Counted from the first letter of the stretch, positions 32,550 to 41,214 are shown. The stretch: DNA of 44,730 bases from Phycisphaerae bacterium (GCA_022072085.1 JAJVII010000016.1:1-44730); one strand, 5' to 3'. Program-made: numbers and translations. The notes: generated by a model not told the origin, from the sequence alone.

Positions 32550-33626
32550 TCACTCGATAATCAGTTCGGCGTGGAGCTTGCCCGTGCGATGGATCATCTT
32601 GATGATCGCGATGCGGTCCTCCGCCGCCACCTTGAGCTGGTTGAGCGCGTCCAGCAGATTGGTCAGGCTCGCGCCGCCTTCCTTCTTGGAGTCCACGACC
32701 ACGAAGTCCTGCGTCACCACCTGCGGGTTGGACGCCGACGGCGGCGACGACGGCACGATCGTCGTGATCGACAGCCCCTTGTGGCTGATCGCGACCGGGC
32801 CGATCTCGACATCACCGGTGACGATGATGGTTCCCGTGCGCTCGTTGATGGTCACGCGGGCCTCGCTGGGCGGCAGGACAACTTCGAGGTTCAGCACGCG
32901 GCTGATGAAGCCGGCCGGGTTGCCCCGCTCGGGCTGAGGGATCCGCACGATGACGTTCTTGGGGTCCAGAGCCAGAGCGATCTGGGCCAGTTCACCGGGC
33001 GGGCTCTCGGCTTCGTTGATGATCGTCGCGATGGCCGACGCCATCGCCCAGGCCGCCTCGCCGTCCTGGAGCACCAGCGTGATCGTGCCATTCGAGATGA
33101 ACTGTCCGAAGATCTCCTCCTCCAGCACGGCGCCCTGGCGGACGACGGCGACGGTCGGAGCGTCCTCGTTCTCAATGACCAGCGGGCCCTCGGCCCAGGC
33201 GTAGATCGTCGGGTCCTTCTGGTTGGGCCCCTGGAGCGGGGTCATGAACAGCCGCCCGCCCTTGAGACTCTTGGCCGCTCCGATGCTGGAGACCTGCACG
33301 TCGATCGAGTCGCCTTCGCGCACGCCGTTCTCCGGCACGACCGCGACGACCGACACCAGGGCGATGTTGTTGGCGTTCTTCAGCTCCGCCGGAGTCAGCA
33401 CAGGGTTGGCGAACTTGCTGAGCATCGCCGCCAGCGGACGGATGGCCGGCAGATACTTGCCGCCGTCGCCGGTCCCCGCCAGCCCGACCACCAGCCCCAT
33501 GCCCAGGAGCCGATTGGTTCGCTGCCCCTTCAGCCGGCAGATGTCGTCGATCTTGACGGCCTGCACCGCCGCCGGCATCCAGCCCAGCATCGCCCCAATC
33601 AACGCCGCACTCAGAAACCGTCGCAT
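32550..33626 (-). CDS. flgI: Flagellar P-ring protein FlgI
   Basis: A 358-residue periplasmic protein. The signal peptide is residues 1-23 (ending AAVQAVK). The mature start KIDDICRLKGQRTNRLLGMGLVVGLAGTGDGG (24-55) is the FlgI signature, followed by NIALVSVVAVVP, GDSIDVQVSSIGAAKSLKGG and the C-terminal LLDALNQLKVAAEDRIAIIKMIHRTGKLHAELI. It forms the bushing ring in the peptidoglycan layer. Length is normal. Confidence 0.95.
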   Translation of the reverse strand: MRRFLSAALIGAMLGWMPAAVQAVKIDDICRLKGQRTNRLLGMGLVVGLAGTGDGGKYLPAIRPLAAMLSKFANPVLTPAELKNANNIALVSVVAVVPENGVREGDSIDVQVSSIGAAKSLKGGRLFMTPLQGPNQKDPTIYAWAEGPLVIENEDAPTVAVVRQGAVLEEEIFGQFISNGTITLVLQDGEAAWAMASAIATIINEAESPPGELAQIALALDPKNVIVRIPQPERGNPAGFISRVLNLEVVLPPSEARVTINERTGTIIVTGDVEIGPVAISHKGLSITTIVPSSPPSASNPQVVTQDFVVVDSKKEGGASLTNLLDALNQLKVAAEDRIAIIKMIHRTGKLHAELIIE

Positions 33627-33629
33627 ATT

Positions 33630-33700
33630 CAGACTCCCGAAAAGAGATCGCTCGCAGATTTCGTCCAGAGCGTCATATCTGCGTAATCTGCGGATGCCCT
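33630..33700. repeat. Degenerate ATCTGCG repeat between flgH and flgI
   Basis: The 78-bp gap contains CGCAGATTTCGTC and, inverted, ATATCTGCGTAATCTGCGGA: three units of AATCTGCG-type sequence. It interrupts an otherwise tight operon and resembles short dispersed repeats rather than a regulatory site. Confidence 0.5.
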
Positions 33701-33704
33701 CTTC

Positions 33705-34700
33705 TCACCACGGGTTCACCCAGTCGATCGCCTTTGGGAACAGGCCACGCCTGGTCGTGTCGCGGACCTGACCGGCGTGGGTCTTGCGGACCGTCAGGTC
33801 GGCCAACTGCGTCGAGAGCACCGTATTGTCCGCGTTCACGTCTTCCACGCGGCAGGCGCCGGTCAACTCGAACTGCTGCTCCTCGTCGTCGGTCTTGATG
33901 AACTTGCGGGCCGCCAGCAGCAGCGTGCCGTTCGGCTTAACGTCGACGACCTCGGCCGTGATTCGGCCGACGAACGAGTCGGCCCGCTTGACTTTGCCGT
34001 CGTTCTGGACCTTGCGGTCAGCCGACCCCTTCATCTCCGGCGAACCGGCTGCGGTCGGCTGGATCTGGAGGTTGGAGAGCTTCAGCTTGATCCACGCGTC
34101 GAGCTTCGCGTCGAAGTCGTACTTCTTCTCCAGGTCCGAAGTCCCGTCGCTCTGGTAGGTCGTTTCCTCGCGGACGATGATCGTGACCAGGTCGTGCTGG
34201 TGAAAGTTCCGCGGGGCAGCCGGCGCAATCGCGATGAAACTGGCCGACTGAAGCGCCGTGACCGCCGGGGTCGCGCTGGCGTCCACGCCGCGAGCGACGG
34301 CTGGGGCGGCTGCCGCGGGCGCGCTGCCGACAGCCATCGAACCTGTCGCAGGCAGCGGCGGCAGGGCCGGCGCCTGCGTCGTGTCGACCGAAGGCGGGGC
34401 CGCCGTTTCGACGGCCTGGATCACCGCACCGGCCGCCGTGGCGGCTGCGGCTGAGGCGTCGGCCGGCGCATTGGAGACCGCCGGGGTCGCCGGCGCCGTC
34501 CCGCCCGCGGCGGCCGGCGCCGTCGGCTGAGGCGGCAGGGCCGGCGTCTGGCGGGCATACGCCCACCACATCGGAACGTTGGAGCCGAACTGGCCCTGCT
34601 CGGCCCGGTTGAACATCGAGCTGGACTGGGCGGCCGCGTCCGGCGCCAGAGCGCCCAGCATGAGAGTCAGCGCGGCGGCGATGACGACGGTGGCTTTCAT
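33705..34700 (-). CDS. flgH: Flagellar L-ring protein FlgH (no lipobox)
   Basis: A 331-residue outer-membrane ring protein. The conserved part lies at about 165-331: HQHDLVTIIVREETTYQSDGTSDLEKKYDFD, KRADSFVGRITAEVVDVKPNGTLLL, and GACRVEDVNADNTVLSTQLADLTV. Its N-terminal signal peptide ends AAAQSSSMF and lacks the lipobox cysteine that anchors E. coli FlgH. Residues 50-155 are an Ala/Pro-rich low-complexity linker. The ATG overlaps the flgA stop (ATGA). Confidence 0.93.
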   Translation of the reverse strand: MKATVVIAAALTLMLGALAPDAAAQSSSMFNRAEQGQFGSNVPMWWAYARQTPALPPQPTAPAAAGGTAPATPAVSNAPADASAAAATAAGAVIQAVETAAPPSVDTTQAPALPPLPATGSMAVGSAPAAAAPAVARGVDASATPAVTALQSASFIAIAPAAPRNFHQHDLVTIIVREETTYQSDGTSDLEKKYDFDAKLDAWIKLKLSNLQIQPTAAGSPEMKGSADRKVQNDGKVKRADSFVGRITAEVVDVKPNGTLLLAARKFIKTDDEEQQFELTGACRVEDVNADNTVLSTQLADLTVRKTHAGQVRDTTRRGLFPKAIDWVNPW

Positions 34701-35875
34701 TTCCCACTCTCCGGTTTCAGCGGCGAAGCGGCGACTTCACTGCCGGGTTTGTTGCGGTTGGTTTCCTGGAGCGGCGTCGGGTCGAGCTGCACGGTGTCCG
34801 GCCCCGTGACGACGGCGTAGAACGGCTGCCGCGTCGCCTCATTGCGGACGATGATCTTCTGGCCGTAGATGCCGTCCTGCATCGCCCGGCCGACCGTCTT
34901 GACCATCAGGTTGCCGGTTCGGACCCAGACGGTGACCAGCTTGTTGCGGTGCACCAGGGCCAGCGGCTCCAGGTCGTCGCTACCGACGACCTGCTCGGGG
35001 CGGATGGTCCGCTTGGACTGCTGACCGACGACGGCGGCCGTCTCGCCAATCCGCTGGCTGTCCAGGTCCACCTGCCGCACGACGGCGCGAACGTCGTCGG
35101 CTGCGAGCACCTGGCCGCGGTTGATCTGTTTGGCTGCCACGACCACCGGGGCCGCCAGTTCCGCGTCCACGCGGAGGTCGGCCGACTTGACCAGGTGCTC
35201 GCGCGGGGCGGCGGCTGCGGGGCGACGGGGACCAGGCGCACCCGGCGGCTCCGGGTCGATCGCATAGACGCGGGCCGAGACGTCCACGAAGCGGGCGCCG
35301 ACGCGGCGGATGGCCACCTCGAATCGGAACTGCGGCCGCTGAAGCGACAGCAGCGAGCGGTCGGCTGCGGCGAAGTGCAGGTCCAGTCGCCCGCCGGCCG
35401 GCTGGAGCTGATCGATCAGCGCCTTGCGGATGACGCCGGCCAGACTGTCGGGGATCCGCTCCTCGGGCAACTGGACGATCTGGCCGTTGACGCCTTCGCG
35501 GAGCGTCTGGGAACGCTGCTGAAGTTCGTCGAGCTGCTGGGCCGCCGCCTGCACGCGCGTGACGCGGCAGGACGCCGCCCCGCCCAGCGACCAGACGGCC
35601 CGGTTGACATGAAGCGCGTCCAGGCGGCTGCGCAGATCGTTCAGCGTGATGGCCGACGACGCGCCCATCGCCGGCGCCAGGCCGACGACGAGCACCGCCA
35701 GGGCGTCGGCTTCGCCCTGGACGTTCGAGTGGATACGGGCGATCTGGCCCAGGCTGACCTGCTCGGTGTCCACCGGCGCCTGCGAGCGGAGGACGATCGT
35801 CTGCGCCAGGCAGGGCCCAGCCGGGCTCAGGATCGGCATCAGGATCAGCATTGCGACGATCGTTGCGTTTCTCAT
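34697..35875 (-). CDS. flgA: FlgA, P-ring assembly chaperone (enlarged)
   Basis: A 392-residue periplasmic protein with a signal peptide (1-25, ending PCLAQ). The C-terminal half has the SAF-domain pattern VVVAAKQINRGQVLAADDVRAVVRQVDL and KRTIRPEQVVGSDDLEPLALVHRNKLVTVWVRTGNLMVKTVGRAMQDG, which is characteristic of FlgA. The N-terminal 200 residues are longer than in E. coli (219 total) and only weakly conserved. It is coupled to flgH and needed for FlgI ring assembly. Confidence 0.92.
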   Translation of the reverse strand: MRNATIVAMLILMPILSPAGPCLAQTIVLRSQAPVDTEQVSLGQIARIHSNVQGEADALAVLVVGLAPAMGASSAITLNDLRSRLDALHVNRAVWSLGGAASCRVTRVQAAAQQLDELQQRSQTLREGVNGQIVQLPEERIPDSLAGVIRKALIDQLQPAGGRLDLHFAAADRSLLSLQRPQFRFEVAIRRVGARFVDVSARVYAIDPEPPGAPGPRRPAAAAPREHLVKSADLRVDAELAAPVVVAAKQINRGQVLAADDVRAVVRQVDLDSQRIGETAAVVGQQSKRTIRPEQVVGSDDLEPLALVHRNKLVTVWVRTGNLMVKTVGRAMQDGIYGQKIIVRNEATRQPFYAVVTGPDTVQLDPTPLQETNRNKPGSEVAASPLKPESGK

Positions 35876-35922
35876 GGTCCGTCCTCGCGTTCACGCCGCC
35901 CGGCGGCCGGCGGCGGTCAGGC

Positions 35923-36732
35923 TTAGTAGCGCCGCAGGTTGCCGATGACCTGGAGAGTCTCGTCGGCAGTCTGGATCGACTGGCTGTTCAGCTCGAACGC
36001 CCGCTGGGCCTTGATGAGTTCCACAAGTTCCTTCACCGGATCGACGTTGGAAGATTCGAGGAACTCCTGGATGGTGATGCCCAGGCCCTCGCTGCCCGGA
36101 TTGGCCAGCGTCGGCGGGCCCGACGCTTCGCTCTCGACGAACATGCTGCCGCCGATCTGCTGAAGGCCGGCCGGGTTGATGAACCGGGCGAGCTGGATCT
36201 GCCCGACTTCCTCCGGCGTGATCGAGGAGGGCGTGGTGACGAACACCCGCCCGTCCGAACCAATGTCGATCTTGGTGTGGTCGGACGGGATGGAGATCGG
36301 CGGCTCCAGCGCGAAGCCCTCGGCGTTGCCGAGCACCAGGTTGCCGTCGCTGTTGACGAAGAAGTTGCCCGACCGCGTGTAGCCCACGCCCGTGCCGAAG
36401 TCGTCGAAGATCTTCACCTGGAAGAAGCCGTTGCCCTGGATGGCCATGTCCAGTTCGCGGCCGGTCTGGTCGAGGTTGCCCTGCTCGAACATCGCCTGCG
36501 TGTTGCTCACGCGGACGCCCAGGCCGACGTACGTGCCCGCGGGCGTCTTGATGCCCTGGGCGTTGGTCGTGCCCGGGCGGTGCAGTTCCTGGTAGATCAG
36601 GTCCTCGAAGTTCACGCGGCTGCGGCGGAAGCCGACCGTGTTGGCGTTGGCCAGGTTGTTGGCCGACACGTCGATCTGCGTCGAAAGCGCGTTCAGCCCA
36701 GTCGCCGCCGAGTGCAATGCCGTCGTTGCCAT
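35923..36732 (-). CDS. flgG: Flagellar distal rod protein FlgG
   Basis: A 269-residue distal-rod protein. The start ALHSAATGLNALSTQIDVSANNLANANTVGFRRSR is the rod/hook motif, with LDMAIQGNGFFQV (81-93) and YTRSGNFFVNSDGNLV; the C-terminus has VELIKAQRAFELNSQSIQTADE and ends IGNLRRY. Length and the lack of a large insert fit FlgG rather than FlgE. It follows the other rod gene by 58 bp. Confidence 0.95.
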   Translation of the reverse strand: MATTALHSAATGLNALSTQIDVSANNLANANTVGFRRSRVNFEDLIYQELHRPGTTNAQGIKTPAGTYVGLGVRVSNTQAMFEQGNLDQTGRELDMAIQGNGFFQVKIFDDFGTGVGYTRSGNFFVNSDGNLVLGNAEGFALEPPISIPSDHTKIDIGSDGRVFVTTPSSITPEEVGQIQLARFINPAGLQQIGGSMFVESEASGPPTLANPGSEGLGITIQEFLESSNVDPVKELVELIKAQRAFELNSQSIQTADETLQVIGNLRRY

Positions 36733-36790
36733 CTTTCATCTCTCCATTGGTTGCAGCAGGTCCGCGCGATTCCGGCGCGGATCACTTGCC

Positions 36791-37570
36791 TTACTGGAGT
36801 CTCGCGATGTCGTTCACCGCGTGGTCCAGGGTCGAGTCCTGATACTTGATCATGTTCGCGTTGGCCTCGTAGGCCCGCTGGGTGTCGATCATGTCGGCCA
36901 GCATCCGCGTGGGGTCGACCGCGGAGGTCTCGACGAACCCCTGGAGCACGTTGCCGGCGAACGCCTTGCCCTTCGCGCCCGACGGGGCGACGAACTGCCC
37001 CTCGCCCATCTTGACCAGCCGATGCGGGTCGTCGAAGCTCTCCAGCCCCAGCGTCGCGACCGAGTCGTGTCCCTGGCTGATCGCGCCGGTCTGGTCGATG
37101 CTCACCCCGCCGGCGTTGGGGTCCAGCACGATCGGTTTGCCGTTGTTGTCCAGCACCGCGAGGTTCGAGGTCCGCGTCACCAGCCGCCCCTCGACGTCCA
37201 TCATCAGGCGGCCGTCGCGGGTCAGCCGCGCCTGTCCACCGGGCCCCTGGACCTTGAGGAAGCCGTTGGCCACCGGTCCGGTGTCCAGGGCGAGGTCCAG
37301 CGCGTCGCCCGTCTTCTCCAGGCTGCCGGGGGTGAACTCGGTGACGGCCCGCAGGGTCCCGACCCCGCCGCTGAGGCCCGCCAGGCTCGGCACGAGCGCC
37401 GCCCGGCGTTCCATCCCCGTCGTCGGCGCCAACAGCGGCAACGCCCGCACGATCGCGCTGTCCGGCTTGAAGCCGACGGTGTTGGAGTTGGCCAGGTTGT
37501 TCGCCTGCAACTCCTGGCGATACTGGTTCACGCCCAGCCCGCCGGCCGAGATGTAGAGTCCGTAGAGCAT
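36791..37570 (-). CDS. flgF: Flagellar proximal rod protein FlgF
   Basis: A 259-residue rod/hook-family protein: LYISAGGLGVNQYRQELQANNLANSNTVGFKPDS at the N-terminus, LDLALDTGPVANGFLKV, TRDGRLMMDVEGRLVTRTSN, and the C-terminal VDPTRMLADMIDTQRAYEANANMIKYQD. It is paired with FlgG, and the more divergent N-terminal motif suggests FlgF. It starts one base after the small 81-aa gene. Confidence 0.9.
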   Translation of the reverse strand: MLYGLYISAGGLGVNQYRQELQANNLANSNTVGFKPDSAIVRALPLLAPTTGMERRAALVPSLAGLSGGVGTLRAVTEFTPGSLEKTGDALDLALDTGPVANGFLKVQGPGGQARLTRDGRLMMDVEGRLVTRTSNLAVLDNNGKPIVLDPNAGGVSIDQTGAISQGHDSVATLGLESFDDPHRLVKMGEGQFVAPSGAKGKAFAGNVLQGFVETSAVDPTRMLADMIDTQRAYEANANMIKYQDSTLDHAVNDIARLQ

Positions 37571-37571
37571 C

Positions 37572-37817
37572 TCAGTTCACCTTCCGGGCCGCGCCCGACT
37601 CGCCCTCGATCACGCCGGTCCGCTGCATCTCGCGTCGGCGGACGGCGCTGCGGACGCGGGCGATCATCTGCTCGCCGGTCGCCATCCGGGCCGTCGCGAT
37701 CAGGTGCCGGGCCACCTGCTCCATGTTCAGCCGCTCCCAGAACGAGTTGATCAGGTCGGCGGCCGGACCGGCTGGCCGGGTCGGCTCGGCAGATGTGTCG
37801 CGGGGCAGGTTCTGCAT
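37572..37817 (-). CDS. Small unknown gene, first of the flagellar operon
   Basis: An 81-residue basic, helical protein (DLINSFWERLNMEQVARHLIATARMATGEQM, then RVRSAVRRREMQRTGV) with no recognised family. AAGGAG sits 7 bases before the ATG, and it begins about 50 nt after the sigma-54 start point, so it is expressed with the flagellar genes. It ends one base before flgF. It is not clearly a FlgM, but a regulator or a rod accessory protein is possible. Confidence 0.6.
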   Translation of the reverse strand: MQNLPRDTSAEPTRPAGPAADLINSFWERLNMEQVARHLIATARMATGEQMIARVRSAVRRREMQRTGVIEGESGAARKVN

Positions 37818-37855
37818 GACGGCTCCTTCCGTGTCGGCGGCCTGGCCGATGTGGC

Positions 37856-37870
37856 TCAGCCACTGGCTGA
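37856..37870 (-). promoter_or_regulatory. Inverted repeat at the sigma-54 start site
   Basis: TCAGCCACTGGCTGA is a perfect 7+1+7 inverted repeat. It starts at about +1 relative to the sigma-54 promoter. It may be a repressor site or a stabilising 5' mRNA hairpin. Confidence 0.45.
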
Positions 37871-37879
37871 CCCCTTAGA

Positions 37880-37895
37880 AGCAACCGGCGTGCCA
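37880..37895 (-). promoter_or_regulatory. Consensus sigma-54 promoter of the flagellar operon
   Basis: Minus strand TGGCACGCCGGTTGCT: all positions of TGGCACG-N4-TTGCW are matched. The distance to the 81-aa gene start is about 63 bp. No housekeeping -35/-10 is visible here. A sigma-54 activator site is expected further upstream (about 37950-38100) but none is recognised. Confidence 0.9.
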
Positions 37896-38130
37896 CTGCG
37901 AGGATTGGCCGCGGGACGGCGAGAGAGATAGAGATTGCAATATGTTTTATGGTAATGAGTTACGCGAGTTCTACACTGCCCATCGTCCATCGGGCCGCCC
38001 CCGTTTCAGTGGCGCAGCATTCGCCCGGACGCGCAATTCCTGCCCTCCCCGCCCGGCATGATCTGCGTCCACCCGCTGCCTCCGGCCGCCCCCCTCCCCC
38101 TCTCGCCCAGGCGCAGCCGCTCCCATTTTC
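37896..38130. other. Intergenic region between flagellar and arsenic operons
   Basis: An AT-richer stretch (37925-37985) is followed by a C-rich stretch (38080-38110). No ORF on either strand is convincing. The AT-rich part could hold the activator or bending-protein site of the sigma-54 promoter; I see no motif that proves it. Confidence 0.4.
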
Positions 38131-38133
38131 CAC

Positions 38134-38162
38134 TTGATTCGTTATTTGGCGAAGTGTAATAT
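38134..38162 (+). promoter_or_regulatory. ars promoter with ArsR-type operator
   Basis: TTGATT (38134-38139), 17 bp, TAATAT (38157-38162). Within the spacer lies the inverted repeat TTCG-N8-CGAA (38138-38141, 38150-38153), where ArsR-type repressors usually sit. Repression by the product of the next gene is inference. Confidence 0.75.
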
Positions 38163-38189
38163 TGATCCGCCATCCTACTGGAGACCGGC

Positions 38190-38561
38190 ATGCGCGAGTT
38201 CATGGCCATCACCAAAGCCCTGGCCGACCAGAACCGCACGCGGATTCTGCTGTTCCTCGGCGACGGCGAACTCTGCGTCTGCCAGATCATCGAGATGCTC
38301 GGCCTGGCCCCCTCGACCGTCTCCAAGCACCTGACGATCCTGCACCAGGCCGGGCTGCTGGAGTCCCGCAAGCAGGGCCGGTGGATTCACTACCGCGTCG
38401 CCCGCGACGGCTCGCCCCAGGTTCGCAACGCGATCGAGTTCGCCCGGGCCGGCCTGGCCGACGACCCGCGAGTGGCCGAGGACCGCGAGCGTCTGGCCAC
38501 CGTGCTGAAGATGGACGTGGCGGACTTGTGCTGCCGCTACAAGACACAGGAGCCCACATGA
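38190..38561 (+). CDS. arsR: ArsR-family metalloregulator
   Basis: A 123-residue winged-helix repressor. ALADQNRTRILLFLGDGELCVCQII (10-34) contains the ELCVC arsenite-binding motif in helix 3, and LAPSTVSKHLTILHQAGLLESRKQGRWIHYRV is the DNA-recognition helix and wing. It would dissociate from the promoter upon As(III) or Sb(III) binding. Its stop overlaps the next start (ATGA). Confidence 0.92.
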   Translation: MREFMAITKALADQNRTRILLFLGDGELCVCQIIEMLGLAPSTVSKHLTILHQAGLLESRKQGRWIHYRVARDGSPQVRNAIEFARAGLADDPRVAEDRERLATVLKMDVADLCCRYKTQEPT

Positions 38562-38890
38562 AAGCGACCGTGGAAATCGAGGCCGGCATCTGCGGCCTGC
38601 GCACGACAGCCGAAGCCGACTGCCCCGACGGACAGAACGTGACGTTCCAGATTCGGACCGACTGCGAGAAGGTCCGGGCGCTGGCTGATCGGCTGGCGGC
38701 CGTCGGTCCGATCGACGCCTATCACGAGATCGGCCCGCGCAGCGAGGGCGTGTTGATGCAGACGGTTCGCGGCACGCTCACCGGTTGCTGCGCCGGCTGC
38801 GTGACGCCGGTCGGCCTGTTCAAGGCGATGCAGGTGGCAGCCGGCCTGGCGCTGCCGAAGGACGTCGCCATTCGCATGACCAAAGAGTGA
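38558..38890 (+). CDS. Small conserved cysteine-containing protein in the ars operon
   Basis: A 110-residue soluble protein, with cysteines at IEAGICGLRT, ADCPDG, TDCEKV and the pair GCCAGCVTPVGLFKAM. The overall look (a short alpha/beta domain ending in GLALPKDVAIRM) resembles DUF6951-type proteins, but I am not certain. Coupled to arsR by a 4-bp overlap and followed by arsC, it probably takes part in arsenic handling, perhaps as a metal-binding or carrier protein. No function is established. Confidence 0.65.
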   Translation: MKATVEIEAGICGLRTTAEADCPDGQNVTFQIRTDCEKVRALADRLAAVGPIDAYHEIGPRSEGVLMQTVRGTLTGCCAGCVTPVGLFKAMQVAAGLALPKDVAIRMTKE

Positions 38891-38895
38891 AGCCC

Positions 38896-39348
38896 ATGCC
38901 CCGCCGCCTGAAAGTCCTGTTCCTGTGCACCGGCAACTCCTGCCGCAGCCAGATGGCTGAGGGCTGGGCTCGGGCGCTGCGCAGCGACGCGGTCGAGGCC
39001 TGGTCGGCCGGCATCGAATCGCACGGGCTGAACCCCAACGCCGTGAAGGTCATGGCTGAGGCCGGCGTGGACATCTCCGCCCAGCGGTCCAAGAACGTGA
39101 GCGAACTGGCCGGCGTGCCGTTCGACTATGTCGTGACGGTCTGCGGCAACGCCCACGAGACCTGCCCGACGTTTCCCGGCCGAACGAAGGTCGTGCACGT
39201 CGGCTTCGACGATCCGCCCCGGCTGGCCAGGAACGCCGCCAGCAAGGAAGAGGCCCTCAGGCACTACCGGCGGGTCCGCGACGAGATTCGGGCGTTCGTC
39301 GAATCGCTGCCCGCGGCGCTGACGGGCAAGGAGGCCGGCGATGAGTAG
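38896..39348 (+). CDS. arsC: Arsenate reductase, thioredoxin-coupled type
   Basis: A 150-residue low-molecular-weight phosphatase fold enzyme. The catalytic loop [19 protein letters not shown] (CX5R, residues 9-27) is followed by the two resolving cysteines in [17 protein letters not shown]. This is the pI258-type ArsC, which reduces arsenate to arsenite using thioredoxin. Start ATG 38896 from the conserved N-terminus. It overlaps the transporter gene by 8 bp. Confidence 0.93.
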   Translation: MPRRLKVLFLCTGNSCRSQMAEGWARALRSDAVEAWSAGIESHGLNPNAVKVMAEAGVDISAQRSKNVSELAGVPFDYVVTVCGNAHETCPTFPGRTKVVHVGFDDPPRLARNAASKEEALRHYRRVRDEIRAFVESLPAALTGKEAGDE

Positions 39349-40417
39349 CGGCGTGGCCGGCAGGCTTTCGTTCCTCGACCGCTTCCTGACGCTCTGGATC
39401 TTCCTGGCGATGGGCGCCGGCGTGCTGCTGGGCTGGCTGGCCCCGGGCGTCGGCGACTGGATTGGTTCGCTTCGGCCGGCCGGCAGCCAGACGAGCATCC
39501 CGATCGCCGTCGGGCTGATCCTGATGATGTATCCCCCGCTGGCCAAAGTGAAGTACGAGGAACTGGGCGACGCGTTCCGCAACGTGAAGGTGCTCGGGCT
39601 TTCGCTGGTGCAGAACTGGGTGATCGGGCCGATCCTCATGTTCGCGCTGGCGGTCCTGTTCCTGCGGCATCAGCCGGAGTTCATGATCGGCCTGATCATG
39701 ATCGGTCTGGCCCGCTGCATCGCGATGGTCATCGTCTGGAACGATCTGGCCGACGGCGACACGGAATACTGCGCCGGGCTGGTCGCGTTCAATTCGGTCT
39801 TCCAGGTCTTCTTCTACAGCCTCTACGCCTGGCTGTTCGTGACGGTCCTGCCGCCGCTGCTGGGACTCACTGGCGCCGACACCTCCGGCATCACGATCAG
39901 CCGAATCGCCACCAGCGTCTTCATCTACCTCGGCATCCCGTTCCTGGCCGGCATGCTGACGCGCTTCGTGCTGGTCAAGGCGAAGGGCAAGCAGTGGTAT
40001 CACCAGCGGTTCATCCCCCGGATCAGCCCGATCACGCTGATCGCCCTGTTGTTCACCATCGTGGTGATGTTCTCGATGCAGGGCGGCCGCATCGTCGAGC
40101 GTCCCGGCGACGTCGCCCTGATCGCCGTGCCCCTGCTGATCTACTTCGTCGGCATGTTCCTGGTCAGCTTCTGGATGAGCCGCAAGGCCGGCGCCGACTA
40201 CGGCCGCACCGCAACGCTTTCATTCACCGCCGCGAGCAACAACTTCGAGCTGGCCATCGCCGTCGCCGTCGGCGTGTTCGGCATCAACCACGGGGCGGCC
40301 TTCGCCGCGGTCATCGGCCCGCTGGTCGAGGTGCCCGTGCTGATCGGGCTGGTCAACGTGAGTCTCTGGTTCCGCAGGAAATGGTTCGCCGGCGAGCCGG
40401 CAGGAGCGACGACATGA
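39341..40417 (+). CDS. acr3: ACR3-type arsenite efflux transporter
   Basis: A 358-residue inner-membrane exporter with about ten hydrophobic segments. Typical ACR3 elements: [17 protein letters not shown] (16-33), [38 protein letters not shown] with the conserved cysteine, and [21 protein letters not shown]. It removes As(III) from the cytoplasm using the proton gradient. It is the fourth gene of the operon and overlaps arsM by 4 bp. Confidence 0.94.
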   Translation: MSSGVAGRLSFLDRFLTLWIFLAMGAGVLLGWLAPGVGDWIGSLRPAGSQTSIPIAVGLILMMYPPLAKVKYEELGDAFRNVKVLGLSLVQNWVIGPILMFALAVLFLRHQPEFMIGLIMIGLARCIAMVIVWNDLADGDTEYCAGLVAFNSVFQVFFYSLYAWLFVTVLPPLLGLTGADTSGITISRIATSVFIYLGIPFLAGMLTRFVLVKAKGKQWYHQRFIPRISPITLIALLFTIVVMFSMQGGRIVERPGDVALIAVPLLIYFVGMFLVSFWMSRKAGADYGRTATLSFTAASNNFELAIAVAVGVFGINHGAAFAAVIGPLVEVPVLIGLVNVSLWFRRKWFAGEPAGATT

Positions 40418-41214
40418 GCACGCGACAGGATGCACACCGGATCGTCCAGGACGCCTACGCCGAGGTGGCCCGCCAGCAGTCCGGCTGCTGCCGCCCCAAG
40501 GCCTCCTGCTGCGACAAGAAGCCCTACACCGTCCCCGACCACCCCGTGCCCGAGTCGGAACTGGGCCTCTCCTGCGGCAATCCGCTGGCGTTCGGGCAGA
40601 TCAACGCGGGCGACGTGGTGCTCGACCTCGGCAGCGGCGCGGGCAAGGACGTGTTCCTGGCCGCCCAGAAGATCGGCCCCGCCGGCCGGGCCATCGGCGT
40701 GGACATGACGCCCGAGATGCTCGCGCTGGCCGAGAAGAACGCCGCCAAGTTCCTCAAGACCACCGGCCTGTCCAACGTCGAGTTTCGCGCCGGCCACATC
40801 GAGAACCTGCCCGTCGAGGACGCCTCGGTGGACGTGGCGATTTCCAACTGCGTCATCAACCTCTCGCCGGACAAGCCGAAGGTCTTCCGCGAAGTCTTCC
40901 GCGTGCTCAAGCCGGGCGGCCGCATGATCGTCAGCGACATCGTGCTCAACCGCGAACTGCCCCAATCGGCCCGCGAGGATGCGGACCTCTACTCGGCCTG
41001 CGTGGCCGGGGCGCTGCTGCGCGACGAGTATCTTCAGGCGATCCGCGATGCGGGCTTCGCGCGGGTGGACGTGCTGAGCGACAAGACCTACCGCTCCGCC
41101 AACGCCGGCGCCGACCCGGTTACCCTCGGCTCAGCCGACGTCCTGGCCGGCGTAGCCGCCAGCGTCACCGTCCTGGCCACCCGCCCGGCCAAGTGCTGCT
41201 GCTGCGGATCGTAG
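40414..41214 (+). CDS. arsM: Arsenite S-adenosylmethionine methyltransferase ArsM
   Basis: A 266-residue class I methyltransferase. The SAM motif [17 protein letters not shown] is near 68-84. The conserved arsenic-binding cysteines fit [22 protein letters not shown] and [10 protein letters not shown]. The N-terminus has an extra Cys-rich stretch ([14 protein letters not shown]) and the C-terminus ends in CCCCGS, both of which may bind metalloid. It methylates As(III) to volatile or excretable forms. It is the last gene of the ars operon. Confidence 0.92.
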   Translation: MSTRQDAHRIVQDAYAEVARQQSGCCRPKASCCDKKPYTVPDHPVPESELGLSCGNPLAFGQINAGDVVLDLGSGAGKDVFLAAQKIGPAGRAIGVDMTPEMLALAEKNAAKFLKTTGLSNVEFRAGHIENLPVEDASVDVAISNCVINLSPDKPKVFREVFRVLKPGGRMIVSDIVLNRELPQSAREDADLYSACVAGALLRDEYLQAIRDAGFARVDVLSDKTYRSANAGADPVTLGSADVLAGVAASVTVLATRPAKCCCCGS

